A program made the position numbers and the translations under genes. The notes beneath the pieces are model-generated. The model saw nothing but the letters and a program-made list of their open reading frames with translations. It did not search any database and was not told where the DNA came from. DNA of 64,000 bases from JBBROS01 sp964246015 (GTDB taxonomy: Bacteria > Pseudomonadota > Alphaproteobacteria > Acetobacterales > Acetobacteraceae): NCBI GenBank assembly GCA_964246015.1, contig CAXTPG010000004.1, positions 27,185 to 91,184 on the forward strand, read 5' to 3'. Shown in pieces: positions 50,360 to 61,200 of this stretch; positions within the stretch are counted from its first letter, which is position 1, and the number at the start of each line of letters is the position of its first letter.

Positions 50360-51288
50360 CCGGCGGTCTCCTTCGCGGCCTCGGGATCGGTCGCCCGGTC
50401 CGGGTCCCAGGTCTGCAGGAACGCGGTCAGCGCAGCGTCCGGGCGCCCCACCATCACCCGCAGCGTGGCGTAAAGGTCGCCGGCCGGCCGGCCCCCGTGC
50501 GCCGGCACCCCACGGCCGCGCAGGCGCAGCTCCGTGCCGCTGTCCGACCCCGCGGGCACCCGCATGCGCACCGGGCCGCCGGGCGTCGGCACCTCGACAG
50601 GCCCGCCCAGCACCGCGTCCCCCAACGAAACCGGCAGGTCGAGGCTGATGTCCGCCCCGTCCCGCCGGAAGCGCGGATGGGGCAGGACATGGATCTCGAT
50701 CAGCGCGTCGCCGTCCGGGCCGCCCTGGACGCCCGGGCCGCCCTGGCCGCGCAGCCGCAGCGTCTCGCCATCCGCCATGCCCGCCTGGATCTTGACGTCC
50801 AGGACACGACCGTCGGGCAGCGTGAGCCGCCGCGTCGCCCCGTTCACCGCGTCCAGGAACTCGGCGGACAGCGAGTAGCGCTGATCGGCGCCCCGCCTCG
50901 GCCCACGCCCGGCGCCGCCCCCGCGCGCACCCTCGCCGAACAGGCCGCCGAACACGTCGCCGAACTCGTCGGCGCCCCACCCCTCCGTCTGCGGTCCCGC
51001 ACGGCCGTAGCGGCGGCCCGGTTCCCCGGCCGCGTACTCCCGGTACGGCGGCGGTTGCGCCCGCTCCTGCCCCGCCGCATCGATCTCGCCCCGGTCGAAC
51101 CGCCCGCGCGTGTCGGGGTCCGAGAGGACCTCGTTGGCCGCCGCAATCACCTTGAAGCGCTCTTCCGCCGCCGTGTTGCCCGGGTTCAGGTCGGGGTGGT
51201 GCTGCTTGGCCAGCGTGCGATAGGCGCGGCTGATGGCCGCCTGCGTCGCGTCCCTGGCCACGCCCAGCGTCGCGTAGGGGTCATCCAA
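50356..51288 (-). CDS. cbpA: DnaJ-type co-chaperone / curved-DNA-binding protein CbpA
   Basis: 310 residues: J-domain (MDDPYATLGVARDATQAAISRAYRTLAKQHHPDLNPGNTAAEERFKVI) with the HPD motif, a Gly/Arg-rich linker and the two beta-sandwich C-terminal substrate-binding domains (LDVKIQAGMADGETLRLRGQGGPG and GGPVRMRVPAGSDSGTELRLRGRGVP). There is no zinc finger, as in CbpA. It is likely a DnaK co-chaperone in stress. Confidence 0.93.
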   Translation of the reverse strand: MDDPYATLGVARDATQAAISRAYRTLAKQHHPDLNPGNTAAEERFKVIAAANEVLSDPDTRGRFDRGEIDAAGQERAQPPPYREYAAGEPGRRYGRAGPQTEGWGADEFGDVFGGLFGEGARGGGAGRGPRRGADQRYSLSAEFLDAVNGATRRLTLPDGRVLDVKIQAGMADGETLRLRGQGGPGVQGGPDGDALIEIHVLPHPRFRRDGADISLDLPVSLGDAVLGGPVEVPTPGGPVRMRVPAGSDSGTELRLRGRGVPAHGGRPAGDLYATLRVMVGRPDAALTAFLQTWDPDRATDPEAAKETAG

Positions 51289-51405
51289 GTCGGTCTGCGC
51301 GATGGCATGGACCTCCGCCGGAAGCCGGACGGGCCGCCAGGCACAAAAGCAGGCGGCCCCGGCTGGCCTGCATCAGAGCCGCACCGGCGGCCGCGACCCG
51401 GCGGA

Positions 51406-52260
51406 TCATGCGACCACCAGAAACCGGCGGACGATGTCGCTGGCCTGCGCCGCGCCGAGCCCATCCTGCCGCTCGGCCCCGGCGGTCCTCAGGATCGACC
51501 GGGCCTGAGTCACCTCGTCCGCGGGTCCATGGGCCATCAACAGGACCCTGTCGGCCGCGATCGCGGTCTCGTACTCGACGATGCCGTCCGTCGGCACGCC
51601 GATGCTGGCCAGCGCCGCGCCCAGGGCGCTCAGTCCAGGCACGGCCTCCACCCCGTCGAGTGCGGCGATCACCGCGGCGGCGATGAAGCCGAGCACGATG
51701 ACCGGGCCAACCAGCGGCGTGGTCAGGAACACGCCACCGAAGAACAGGCCCGAAAGCCCGCCCCAGAAGGCGTCACGGCCGCCCCAGAACTGGACCCGGT
51801 CGCCGCTGTTGTAGAACCCGACCGCCGTCTCGTCGGTATGGCATCCCTTGCCGACGATGCTGAGGCGCTGCATCGCCGTCCCCCCGGCGGCCAGCTTCGT
51901 CACGGCCGCCGCGGCCCTGGCGTGATCCGCGAACACCGCGATCACCGTGGCATGGCCGCCCGCCCGCCTTGCGCCCGGCGACGCAAGGCTGGGACCGTTC
52001 CCGGGCGCCACGGCGCGGCGCCCGGCCGCCAAAACCTGCAGCGGCGTCCGGCTCGACAGCTCCCCCACGATCTCGCGCACCACCGCCTGGAAGGCCGTCC
52101 GGTCGGAGGCCGAGAAACCGCCCCGGGCGGGTTTGCGCGCGCTGGCGCTGGCGGCGGCCCGGGCTGTGGGCGCAGGTCCCGCGATTGCCTGGATGTCGAC
52201 TGCTTTCAAGATCAGCGTCCTCGCGTCCGCATCGCCGGGTGGTATGCCCGGGCGGCGCAT
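51406..52260 (-). CDS. DUF1269-like / general-stress-type membrane protein
   Basis: 284 residues. The core GHATVIAVFADHARAAAAVTKLAAGG ... MQRLSIVGKGCHTDETAVGFYNSGDRVQFWGGRDAFWGGLSGLFFGG resembles the DUF1269/general stress 17M group, followed by two helices (TPLVGPVIVLGFIAAAVIAAL) and IVEYETAIAADRVLLMAHG. The N-terminal 95 residues are extra and low complexity. Function is unknown. The start at 52260 is the only ATG. Its upstream region holds the 18-bp motif also found before the Crp/Fnr gene. Confidence 0.7.
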   Translation of the reverse strand: MRRPGIPPGDADARTLILKAVDIQAIAGPAPTARAAASASARKPARGGFSASDRTAFQAVVREIVGELSSRTPLQVLAAGRRAVAPGNGPSLASPGARRAGGHATVIAVFADHARAAAAVTKLAAGGTAMQRLSIVGKGCHTDETAVGFYNSGDRVQFWGGRDAFWGGLSGLFFGGVFLTTPLVGPVIVLGFIAAAVIAALDGVEAVPGLSALGAALASIGVPTDGIVEYETAIAADRVLLMAHGPADEVTQARSILRTAGAERQDGLGAAQASDIVRRFLVVA

Positions 52261-52293
52261 ACGCGACCGGTTTCGGACATTTCCGGCCGCTGC

Positions 52294-52311
52294 GGCAGGG
52301 TCGGAAACTAC
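52294..52311 (-). promoter_or_regulatory. 18-bp motif upstream of the DUF1269-like gene
   Basis: GTAGTTTCCGACCCTGCC read on the minus strand, 34-51 bp upstream of the ATG at 52260. It matches 17 of 18 bases with 27591-27608 (plus), a position 125 bp before the Crp/Fnr ATG. The location close to the gene start is what a promoter or activator site would have. Confidence 0.5.
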
Positions 52312-52347
52312 TTATGCCCCTTCAGAATTTGCACGTAGCTGAAACGG

Positions 52348-55300
52348 GTTACGGCTGGACCCCGATCTCTGAGGGCCTATGATTTCCGCGCTGCCGGCAT
52401 TCGATCCGTCTGTGTTGCGGCTGGACCCCGATCTCTGAGGGCCTATGATTGCTCCTTGGCCGTGGACCAGGGGCGGGGCGTTGCGGCTGGACCCCGATCT
52501 CTGAGGGCCTATGATGACCGCGTCTTGCAGGACGGCCAGCTCTTCGTTGCGGCTGGACCCCGATCTCTGAGGGCCTATGATGGGGCGGCGTAGCGGGCGA
52601 GCATGCGGGTGGTTGCGGCTGGACCCCGATCTCTGAGGGCCTATGATATGTCGCGCCGCGCCCGCAAGTAGCCCTGGGTTGCGGCTGGACCCCGATCTCT
52701 GAGGGCCTATGATCGGCCGGCTCCGTCGGCGGCCTGTTCTCCAAGTTGCGGCTGGACCCCGATCTCTGAGGGCCTATGATGAAGGCGTCCCTCGGCAAGC
52801 TGAAGGATCAGTTGCGGCTGGACCCCGATCTCTGAGGGCCTATGATCGGCACCGCGCAGGTCGGCACCGCTCAGGTGTTGCGGCTGGACCCCGATCTCTG
52901 AGGGCCTATGATGTCGCTGGACACGCGCAGACTGGCAGCCCTGTTGCGGCTGGACCCCGATCTCTGAGGGCCTATGATGTCGCTGGACACGCGCAGACTG
53001 GCAGCCCTGTTGCGGCTGGACCCCGATCTCTGAGGGCCTATGATGCGCGAATGCAGCGACAAAGGCGTCTCGGTGTTGCGGCTGGACCCCGATCTCTGAG
53101 GGCCTATGATTAGCATCCCGCCCATGACAAGCAGAACGATGTTGCGGCTGGACCCCGATCTCTGAGGGCCTATGATTCGATTCCGGTATCGTGAGTGCTA
53201 CCGATAAGTTGCGGCTGGACCCCGATCTCTGAGGGCCTATGATCCGGCCGGTCCCGCCCGCCCGCCCAGGTTGGTTGCGGCTGGACCCCGATCTCTGAGG
53301 GCCTATGATGCGGGCGACGATGGTGGTGCGGGCGCCGTAGTTGCGGCTGGACCCCGATCTCTGAGGGCCTATGATGTACCGGGCCCAGCGGGCCACCACC
53401 GCGCTGTTGCGGCTGGACCCCGATCTCTGAGGGCCTATGATGGCATCCGTGGCGACGAGCAGACGCCTCCGTTGCGGCTGGACCCCGATCTCTGAGGGCC
53501 TATGATTGCAGGCCGCGCGGGAACTGGCCGGCGTGGGTTGCGGCTGGACCCCGATCTCTGAGGGCCTATGATACGGGCGATGGCGGGGCGAAGGCGCTTC
53601 GGGTTGCGGCTGGACCCCGATCTCTGAGGGCCTATGATGTCGCAGAAGGCGCAGGTGCGGATGATCTAGTTGCGGCTGGACCCCGATCTCTGAGGGCCTA
53701 TGATCTCCGGCCACGCCACCGCCCGCTCCACAGGGTTGCGGCTGGACCCCGATCTCTGAGGGCCTATGATGTATCACGCCTTCCGCAACGGCCGCATGAA
53801 GTTGCGGCTGGACCCCGATCTCTGAGGGCCTATGATGTTGCGCTGCGCGTGCAGCATCGCCGTCATGTTGCGGCTGGACCCCGATCTCTGAGGGCCTATG
53901 ATCAAGATGGCGCGGCTACAAAGCTCCATTCAGTTGCGGCTGGACCCCGATCTCTGAGGGCCTATGATAGATGGCGGTGCGAAGGCGCGCGCGCTGGGGT
54001 TGCGGCTGGACCCCGATCTCTGAGGGCCTATGATCGCCGTGAAGGACTCGCGCTGCGCCGGGTCGTTGCGGCTGGACCCCGATCTCTGAGGGCCTATGAT
54101 AAGGGCATGCCCGCCGTCGAGTACACCTCGCGTTGCGGCTGGACCCCGATCTCTGAGGGCCTATGATCCCTGACAGACACTGTCCGCGCCGACGTAGTTG
54201 CGGCTGGACCCCGATCTCTGAGGGCCTATGATGGCTGACGGAAACCTCTGGCCGCAAGCCGAGTTGCGGCTGGACCCCGATCTCTGAGGGCCTATGATTG
54301 CCTTGCTTCCTTTCCCCCGGCGGGCAAGTTGCGGCTGGACCCCGATCTCTGAGGGCCTATGATGCCGCCGCCGCAACCCCGCTCGCCATGCTCGTTGCGG
54401 CTGGACCCCGATCTCTGAGGGCCTATGATCCATGGCGCCCGCGCCCGCGTGGCCGTCGGTTGCGGCTGGACCCCGATCTCTGAGGGCCTATGATCAACGC
54501 CCCGATCTCGACGGCGAACCCCCGGTTGCGGCTGGACCCCGATCTCTGAGGGCCTATGATGAGACGGCGCGCGATACCGCTATTGCGGTTGTTGCGGCTG
54601 GACCCCGATCTCTGAGGGCCTATGATGAACACGCGCAGAACGCGACGGGCGCCGGAGTTGCGGCTGGACCCCGATCTCTGAGGGCCTATGATGGCGCCGA
54701 ACGTCGGGCTGCGGCTGACGGGTTGCGGCTGGACCCCGATCTCTGAGGGCCTATGATCCAGGATCACCCGCGCGGCCGCCACGCGCAGTTGCGGCTGGAC
54801 CCCGATCTCTGAGGGCCTATGATCCATGGCGCCCGCGCCCGCGTGGCCGTCGCGTTGCGGCTGGACCCCGATCTCTGAGGGCCTATGATACCCAGGAGCG
54901 CCACCCGGCGCGCAGTTACGTTGCGGCTGGACCCCGATCTCTGAGGGCCTATGATCGACGAAGTAACTGCCTGGACGCTACAGTGTTGCGGCTGGACCCC
55001 GATCTCTGAGGGCCTATGATGTAGAGCGATCCACCCACCGTCAGCCCGTCGTTGCGGCTGGACCCCGATCTCTGAGGGCCTATGATAGATAGATGCTGTC
55101 GGAAGCGGTCATTTATGTTGCGGCTGGACCCCGATCTCTGAGGGCCTATGATAGCACCCATTTGCTCCACCCGATGGCGGCGAGTTGCGGCTGGACCCCG
55201 ATCTCTGAGGGCCTATGATGTCCGACCTGCAGGACACAGTGACGCGCTAGTTGCGGCTGGACCCCGATCTCTGAGGGCCTATGATCCCAGGAGCTTGCGG

Positions 55301-56934
55301 ACGCGCGGCCCTGTCGGTTGCGGCTGGACCCCGATCTCTGAGGGCCTATGATGGCCCTGGCGCAGGTGGCGGGTGCGGAGAGTTGCGGCTGGACCCCGAT
55401 CTCTGAGGGCCTATGATTGTCATACCCGCTACCCGCGCTCTCCCGCAGTTGCGGCTGGACCCCGATCTCTGAGGGCCTATGATCTGGGTAAAAGGGCAGC
55501 GCATACGCCTAGAGTTGCGGCTGGACCCCGATCTCTGAGGGCCTATGATGCGTCCTGGCTGATTGCGCGCGGCGGCCTGGTTGCGGCTGGACCCCGATCT
55601 CTGAGGGCCTATGATGGCGTAGAGGGTCCGGACGGCCGGGAGGTCGTTGCGGCTGGACCCCGATCTCTGAGGGCCTATGATCGGTGGGATGCAGTCGTGT
55701 AGCGAGCCACGGTTGCGGCTGGACCCCGATCTCTGAGGGCCTATGATGCGGGACGTGATGGACCCGGACGGCAAGGTGTTGCGGCTGGACCCCGATCTCT
55801 GAGGGCCTATGATGCCGCTTCGCACCGTCCAGGGTTGGGTGGGGTTGCGGCTGGACCCCGATCTCTGAGGGCCTATGATCGCCTGGATAGCCGCTCCTGC
55901 GCCCATCGTGTTGCGGCTGGACCCCGATCTCTGAGGGCCTATGATGACCGAAGGCACGCCATCAGCTTCATTATGTTGCGGCTGGACCCCGATCTCTGAG
56001 GGCCTATGATCGCCACCGAGGCCGACACACGGGCCGCGGCGTTGCGGCTGGACCCCGATCTCTGAGGGCCTATGATATACCCGGCCGCCACATCGCCCGC
56101 CGCGCCGTTGCGGCTGGACCCCGATCTCTGAGGGCCTATGATCCATGGCGCCCGCGCCCGCGTGGCCGTCGCGTTGCGGCTGGACCCCGATCTCTGAGGG
56201 CCTATGATTAGCATATTGGCGCGTTCGTGAGGCATAATGGTTGCGGCTGGACCCCGATCTCTGAGGGCCTATGATCGGCGGATGCCTTGGCGCGCGCGGC
56301 CTCCGGTTGCGGCTGGACCCCGATCTCTGAGGGCCTATGATGGCCGGGTTTACGATCACACGCCCTGGCCGGTTGCGGCTGGACCCCGATCTCTGAGGGC
56401 CTATGATCCATGGCGCCCGCGCCCGCGTGGCCGTCGGTTGCGGCTGGACCCCGATCTCTGAGGGCCTATGATCGGCGGAGGGCGCGGCACAGCGCGGCGA
56501 CGGTTGCGGCTGGACCCCGATCTCTGAGGGCCTATGATCCTGGGCGCTCGGCTCGGCGCGACGATGATGTTGCGGCTGGACCCCGATCTCTGAGGGCCTA
56601 TGATATCCGGCGGGATCTGCTGGGGCTGTCGCCCGTTGCGGCTGGACCCCGATCTCTGAGGGCCTATGATCTCATTGGCCATGCCCCGCATTTGCGTAGG
56701 GTTGCGGCTGGACCCCGATCTCTGAGGGCCTATGATGGAACTGTCCGACTGGACCCTGCTTCACGAGTTGCGGCTGGACCCCGATCTCTGAGGGCCTATG
56801 ATTGTTCTCCGATCGCGACACGGATGCGGTGCGTTGCGGCTGGACCCCGATCTCTGAGGGCCTATGATAGGTTGCACCAGCGCCACTTACTAGCCTGCGT
56901 TGCGGCTGGACCCCGATCTCTGAGGGCCTATGAT
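52348..56934 (+). CRISPR. Type II-C CRISPR array: 70 repeats, 69 spacers
   Basis: Direct repeats of 36 bp start GTTGCGGCTGGACC and end GAGGGCCTATGAT. I counted 70 repeats; spacers are 30 bp, with some of 29 or 31. All repeats are identical except the first (52348), which reads GTTA instead of GTTG, marking the left end as the decayed one. By analogy with Neisseria/Campylobacter repeats (5' GTTG, 3' AT) and the tracrRNA pairing, the plus strand is the crRNA strand, so transcription runs toward cas2. Each repeat carries a promoter-like TGGACC-16 bp-TATGAT. Spacers at 52913/52979 are identical; one protospacer sequence recurs four times (54430, 54824, 56143, 56408). Open frames across the array are artefacts. 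Confidence 0.99.
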
Positions 56935-56980
56935 GGGTGGGCGGCTACTAAGTTGGTAAAACAGCGAAAACTGCCCACCC
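56935..56980. other. Inverted repeat between the last CRISPR repeat and cas2
   Basis: GGGTGGGC (56935-56942) and GCCCACCC (56973-56980) form a perfect 8-bp stem with a 30-nt loop, directly after the last perfect repeat. It may be a terminator-like end of the convergent transcripts, or part of the integration leader. No T-run follows on either strand. Confidence 0.5.
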
Positions 56981-57006
56981 AGCATCGCTCAATCTGAAGC
57001 CCGAGG

Positions 57007-57348
57007 TTAGAACAGCGCCAACTGATCGGGATTTCTTCGTGGTGCCCGCCGACGTTTCCCGGAAAAACGGACGATATTTTCGTACTGGCGGTCGGTGAAG
57101 CTGAGTATATGGACTTCACCCGCATGTGGAACGTGTGCCTCGATGCGCCGCATATGCGCCTCGAATTGTTCCTTACCATTGCAGAACCGGGCATAGACAG
57201 AGAACTGGCTGCGCTCGAAACCCTCGTCCAGCAAGAAATCGCGGAACTTAGACGCGGCGCGTGCTTCCACCTTGGTCGCAACCGGAAGGTCGAACATCAC
57301 GAAAATCCACATCAGACGATAACCGCTCAACCAGGTGGCGGAAATCAC
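57007..57348 (-). CDS. cas2: CRISPR-associated endonuclease Cas2 (type II-C)
   Basis: 113 residues: SGYRLMWIFVMFDLPVATKVEARAASKFRDFLLDEGFERSQFSVYARF is the Cas2 ferredoxin-like fold with the catalytic Asp in MFDLPV. Cas2 joins Cas1 in the spacer-integration complex. The ATG at 57348 overlaps the cas1 stop by 4 bp; ATG 57312 is a shorter option. The stop is 72 bp from the last CRISPR repeat. Confidence 0.95.
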   Translation of the reverse strand: MISATWLSGYRLMWIFVMFDLPVATKVEARAASKFRDFLLDEGFERSQFSVYARFCNGKEQFEAHMRRIEAHVPHAGEVHILSFTDRQYENIVRFSGKRRRAPRRNPDQLALF

Positions 57349-58283
57349 AAGCCCGCCGCGTCCCGGGCCAGCGCCTCCATGCCCGCAAAGTCCATCGGGC
57401 TCGGCGGGACTGGGATCGTCATCGCCGAAGCGGATCCGGACTCGAACGATTGGACAAGCGACTGCGCAGTTCGAATGACGATCGTCGAAACGGGACTCAC
57501 GCCTGCGGCAGTGTGCAGATCTAGTGCGGGCAGAGTCGCGAAGGCACGCTTCGCCCCGGGTGTCAGGGCGTCAATCCCGTGGGCCAGAAGTCGGCACGTC
57601 AGCGCATCCACAAGGGCACGGAACGGTTCGATCAAGTCGTCGGCCAACGCAAACGCGTCGCCGCGATTGGCATGATGCACGCCGATCGAGGGGTGCAGAC
57701 CCGCTGCCGTAACCGCCCGGGCGCACACTGCGCGTAGGACGGTGTACCCGTAATTCAGCAACGCATTCGCCCCTGGTGCAGCCCGGTCGCGGCGGAACGA
57801 ACCTCCCATCATCAGCGGCCAGTATCGACGTGCGGCCTGCGCCTCGATGTTCTCCGGATCGCCTGAGCGGACCCGGCGCGCAAACATGTCGAAGGCCGTC
57901 GCCGACTGCCCCTGTGACGCGAGCGCGGCTGCTTGCCACCGTATCTTGCCGACAATCAGCATGCGCCACAGTTGCTTGCACAACGGCTTGCTGGCGTTCC
58001 ACTGCGCGCGCAGCCGGGCGTTCTGCGCATGATGCCCGTCCAGGGGCAGGCACACAGCCACCGGCAGGTGATTGGAACCGCAGAAAACGATCGGTGCGCC
58101 ACGCTCCGCAAGGGCTGTGATCAGGGCGGTACTCCACGTCACACCATGCGCATGGACGACGACGGCAGCCACGTCGTCCAGCGGCACGCGCCCGACCTCG
58201 CCCCCGGCGTCTGCCACTAGCAGGAACCCCCGGAGCGCGGAAAGTCGCCGCCCGTCGGTTGCGATATCGACGATCCGGTCCAC
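57345..58283 (-). CDS. cas1: CRISPR-associated integrase Cas1 (type II-C)
   Basis: 312 residues. Active-site residues are visible: Glu in PENIEAQAARRYWPLMMG, His in HPSIGVHHANRGDAFALADDLIEPFRALVD, and the Asp in the same block. The N-terminal beta domain (LDDVAAVVVHAHGVTWSTALITALAERGAPIVFCG) is normal. Cas1 integrates new spacers. The gene starts 6 bp after the cas9 stop. Confidence 0.97.
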   Translation of the reverse strand: MDRIVDIATDGRRLSALRGFLLVADAGGEVGRVPLDDVAAVVVHAHGVTWSTALITALAERGAPIVFCGSNHLPVAVCLPLDGHHAQNARLRAQWNASKPLCKQLWRMLIVGKIRWQAAALASQGQSATAFDMFARRVRSGDPENIEAQAARRYWPLMMGGSFRRDRAAPGANALLNYGYTVLRAVCARAVTAAGLHPSIGVHHANRGDAFALADDLIEPFRALVDALTCRLLAHGIDALTPGAKRAFATLPALDLHTAAGVSPVSTIVIRTAQSLVQSFESGSASAMTIPVPPSPMDFAGMEALARDAAGL

Positions 58284-58289
58284 GGAGCG

Positions 58290-61200
58290 CTAACCGCGCG
58301 CCAGGGGAACGGATAGCGACGAGTGCTGACCAGGGTCCTGAACGCGCCCAAGTTCGTCGATGCGGACTTGCCGCGCTGACCAAGCCCTCAACGTATTCGG
58401 CGACGGATAGAGGTAGCGAAACGGATCGTTCCGGTCGGCATCTCGTGCCTTTAACGAGCCGCCATCGTTCGGCGGCGCCACGGCCAACTGCTTCTCCGAA
58501 AACTTCACGATCCGCATCAGTTCGCGTTCCTCGCCCCGCTCGACTGCGAGCAGGTCGTCCCGGTGCAGCGACAGCACCTTGCGCGGATTGTGGTAGTCGC
58601 GCCGGATTGCCGAAATCCAGCCTGGCTGATGCGCATCAAACATCGAAACGACTTCGGAGACCCAGCGACCGCCTGGAATCTCCCATACGTCGTAGCGGTA
58701 GTTGGCATCGCCCTTATAGGCCTTGTAGGCGCGTCCCTTCGCGTCACGGATCGGGATCACCGACAACGGCTCCAAGACCCGGATTCGCCGCAGCCCGCGA
58801 AACACCACGTCGTTCCTGGAAAACTGTACCAGTGCTGCCGTGAAGGCCTTCCCGTCCAGACCGCACGTTACCACGGCAATAGCCCGGCGCAGCGTATCGT
58901 CGGCCACACGACATCCACTCTCTGCCAAATGGTCAGGCTTGAGCATCTCCAGCGGGACGCGGTGCACGACCAGACCTACGCCCTTCTCCGTGCGGCCGGT
59001 CAGGCCATAGGCGGTTTCATTGTGGAGACGGCCCGCAGTCGCGTCCTGCCCCTTCTTGAGCGCCGCCTTCGATGTCGTGCCATGGTCTGCACGATGGCTG
59101 GTGACGATGACTGAAACTCTCCCCTTCAGCTCGTCCCGAAACCCCTCCCACGGGGGCGCGATATCGTGCGCCAGACGACGCGCCTCCTCATGCCCTTTCT
59201 GGCCAGACTCGCGGGAGATGCGCTGCAACAGGCCGCGGTCCGTCACCGCGATCACCACGGCGTCGATCGCATGGTGCCGATGATCGAGACGGTTCTTCGG
59301 CTGCTCGGCGCCGCCGCCGAAATTATGATCGGGCAGCAGGCTGTTCAGCCCCCAACTCCGCCGCAACATCTCCGTCAGCCGCCCTGGAGACACCCAGACG
59401 CGCGAGGAGCCCTCGCCCCTGTCCGGGTAAAGCGCACTGACATATTCCCGCGCCAGCCGCGACAGGTGCTGCGTGTCGATCAACTGTCTCGCAAGGAACC
59501 CGCCATCGGCGTCCCACCTCGCCATCGCGTCCGGTTCGAACCGCCAGCGCTTCTCCTTCGGCAGCCGCGCGGCCCGGGCCGCGATGTCGTCCCACTGTGC
59601 AGCGTGCCCGAACGCCTCGTAGGGTGAGCGCTTGCGCTTCTCCCGATTGGCCTCCCGCACACACAGCAGCCGGTTGGCGGCACTGTCGTCGAGCGTGGCG
59701 TCGAATGGCAGGATATGGTCCACCTCGACAGCGCCTGAGAACAGCATCTCCGCGCTGATCTGGATGCCGGTGTAGATGCAACGCCGGTCCAGTATGTTTT
59801 CGCGGTTCAGCTCTTCCCAAAGCTTGAGCAAAGCGCGGTTGGCCCCCTTGTCGGGGATGTTCAGCGCCTGCAGTTTGGTGGACCGTTTCTCGGCGTCTTC
59901 TCGGTTGCGGGCATTGCGCTGGTTGACCTTGCTCTTCTCCTCCTCGCTTAGCTTCAGCTCGCGTGCGAGCTCGAGTGCAATCTCGTGCGGTGGCCCATAG
60001 GCCTTGATCAACCGGTTCAGCACCCGGCGGAGCTGGTTCAGGCCAATATGCACGGTCGGGTTGGTCAACCGGCCCCAGCGGTCCTGATCCTTATCCTCCG
60101 GATCGCCGCTGCCCGGCAGGATATGCCTCTCCAGAATCTCGCCGTAATAGGGCAGGGCGTCCAGCACCTCGCCCGTGCGGAAGTCCGAGTGATGGCCTAA
60201 TCCGGCCCGGAGGACAGCTTCGCTGTAGACGATGACCTCGGTTTCAAGCGTGGCGATCAGTCTGCGCGTGGCTGTCTCGCCGAAGCGTCCGAACCCCTCG
60301 GGCAGGGGCGCATCGACGACGGCCGCAGCTTGCTCGGACGTGAGTTGATGTTCCGTACGCAGCCAGTCCTGAGCATCCTGCGCCTGCAAATCGGTTTCCA
60401 CCTCACGAACCCGGTTCACCACGGCCCACTGCTGCGCCGGCGGCAGGGCGCTCCACCGGGCGCCGAAGCGCTTCTTGTCGGCCATCACGGCCGCGACCTC
60501 GTCGCCCCGCAACTCCTTTCGGGTCTCGCCTTCCTTGTTGAAGCGCGCCCCCTGCTCAAGCTTGAGCACCTTGCCCCGTAGCGTGTCGAAGCTGACCGCC
60601 TTCTTGGTCTTCAAGGCGACTAGCAGGAGATCACGCTGCTCCAAGGTCAGCGTTTGCGGGTTCTGGCCCGCACGGATGACCCGCAGCGCGTTCACCTCTT
60701 CGAGCAGGCGGCGACGCTGGAACAGCGGGTGAGCCTTCGGCAGGCGGCTCTCCCCAGGTACGAGCGTGCACATCCCGACGCGTGGCGCCTTCAAGGGACG
60801 TTGGTTGAAGATCGCCTTGTGCACAGCGTCATGCGCGGCTGCCGTCAGCAGGGTAGGGTGGTACCCGGCCTGTGACTCCCAAATGCGCTCGAACTCCTCC
60901 TCAATCAGGCGTCGGTCCGGGTAGAAGTCGTACCCGTCGCCCCGGGCGCCCTCTCCGGTTTCGGGGCGCAGTCGGGTTCGCACACTGGGAATGTGATTGT
61001 CGTCCGTCGCGGTCGCCCGGCGATTGTGCAGGAACTCGCCAAACGTATCGGCGCCTTCGTCGGCCATCGCCTCCTGCAAGCGTTTGACCCCCATCCGGAT
61101 CTTGCCGGCTTCGTCGACTTTCGCCGTCCGATCGGTCTTGCGATTCGACTTGAATCCGCGCCGCTGATTCAGATGGAACACGGCCCGGCCGATTTCATGC

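Noticed and set aside
52349..56997. Open reading frames across the CRISPR array with repeated AAGPRSLRAYD, HRPSEIGVQPQ or IIGPQRSGSSRN units
   Set aside because: The 36-bp repeat has a length divisible by three and lacks stops in several frames; the periodic peptides are translations of repeats and spacers, not proteins.
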